A stretch of 5,194 bases of DNA from Bacteroidota bacterium (GTDB lineage Bacteria > Bacteroidota > Ignavibacteria > Ignavibacteriales > Melioribacteraceae). The DNA is taken from positions 1 through 5,194 of the forward strand of contig JAJYMU010000284.1 in NCBI GenBank assembly GCA_021786655.1. The letters are read 5' to 3'. The notes under the pieces were generated by a model. It was given only the letters and a program-made list of their open reading frames with translations. It searched no databases and was not told where the DNA came from. A program made the translations under genes and the position numbers. Each line of letters opens with the position of its first letter. The first letter of the stretch is position 1. Shown here piece after piece: positions 4,887 to 5,194 of the stretch.

Positions 4887-5194
4887 TCTTCATCTCCTTA
4901 AGTTGACTGAAATCGTACGGTTCATGCGTGATTGTTGGAATCTCATGAAAGTTTTCCATAATTGGCGGCGAAGATATGTGCCATTCCAATGTTACTCCTC
5001 CCCACGGATTAGATGTAGCTTTCTTTCCTTTGAACAACGCATGAATAAAATATCCTACCATAAAAAATATTGTGCCAGCCAAAATCCACGAACCGATTGT
5101 AGAAATTCTTTGATATGGAGTGAACATCGGAAGATAATCGTAATACCGTCTCGGCATTCCCATGTAACCCATAATGAATTTCGGGAAGTAGAGC
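4879..5194 (-). CDS. ctaD: Cytochrome c oxidase subunit I, C-terminal end (partial at window edge)
   Basis: Catalytic heme-copper subunit of an aa3/caa3-type oxidase; only about the last 104 residues are visible. The open frame runs off the right edge, with its first complete codon at 5191-5193, and reads LYFPKFIMGYMGMPRRYYDY. This is the conserved loop before the last transmembrane helix of COX1. A hydrophobic helix follows (STIGSWILAGTIFFMVGYFI), then the family's C-terminal signature NPWGG, TLEW and SSPPIMENF, and a short hydrophilic tail ending LKEMKNE. An ATG at 5172 is internal and not the gene start. Heme, CuB and proton-channel residues lie outside the window, so A-type is inferred from the neighbours. 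The stop codon overlaps the start of the subunit III gene by 8 bp, which suggests translational coupling. Confidence 0.96.
   Translation of the reverse strand, partial: LYFPKFIMGYMGMPRRYYDYLPMFTPYQRISTIGSWILAGTIFFMVGYFIHALFKGKKATSNPWGGVTLEWHISSPPIMENFHEIPTITHEPYDFSQLKEMKNE
4894..4899 (-). promoter_or_regulatory. Ribosome binding site of ctaE
   Basis: AAGGAG lies seven bases before the ATG of the subunit III gene and inside the last codons of ctaD. It supports the start at 4886 and coupling to ctaD translation. Confidence 0.8.

Overview
The window carries the downstream part of a minus-strand aerobic respiration operon (about 1051 to 5194), followed by roughly 1 kb with no convincing gene. 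In transcription order the operon reads: C-terminal end of cytochrome c oxidase subunit I (cut by the window edge), subunit III, a small caa3-type subunit IV, the CuA subunit II, heme O synthase (CtaB), and a polytopic membrane protein ending in a class I cytochrome c domain. Adjacent genes overlap by 8 bp or are separated by 3 to 21 bp (12 bp before the last gene with the start chosen here), so they are almost certainly cotranscribed. The promoter and most of subunit I lie beyond the right edge.

Together the genes encode an A-type heme-copper oxidase. Subunit I would hold heme a/a3-CuB, and subunit II would receive electrons at CuA. Subunits III and IV stabilise the core, and CtaB makes heme O for the oxidase. 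Subunit II ends just after its CuA domain and has no fused cytochrome c domain. The heme c is instead on the separate membrane protein at the 3' end of the operon, which I infer to be the electron donor to CuA or an accessory subunit. That protein's membrane part looks like a duplicated four-helix unit.

Positions 1 to 1050 hold several layers of repetitive DNA. The most striking is a degenerate array of about 18 units with a 20 to 21 bp period (about 525 to 880), each unit opening with a core close to YTGAAYGA. If four one-base contractions are corrected, it reads as heptapeptides starting LNE/MNE/PNE. Next to it is an AT-rich quasi-repeat built from variants of AATTACTAATTACAAATGA (about 861 to 1015). 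Two GC-richer quasi-repeats of the GCTGACTGCTGACAGC kind lie at about 154 to 206 and 1020 to 1053. A hairpin and a perfect palindrome lie in the first 100 bases.

The moderate-to-low GC content, the CtaB motif with Glu in place of the first Asp, the oxidase gene content and the intergenic quasi-repeats suggest the Bacteroidota/Chlorobi/Ignavibacteria group. This is an inference from sequence style, not a database match.
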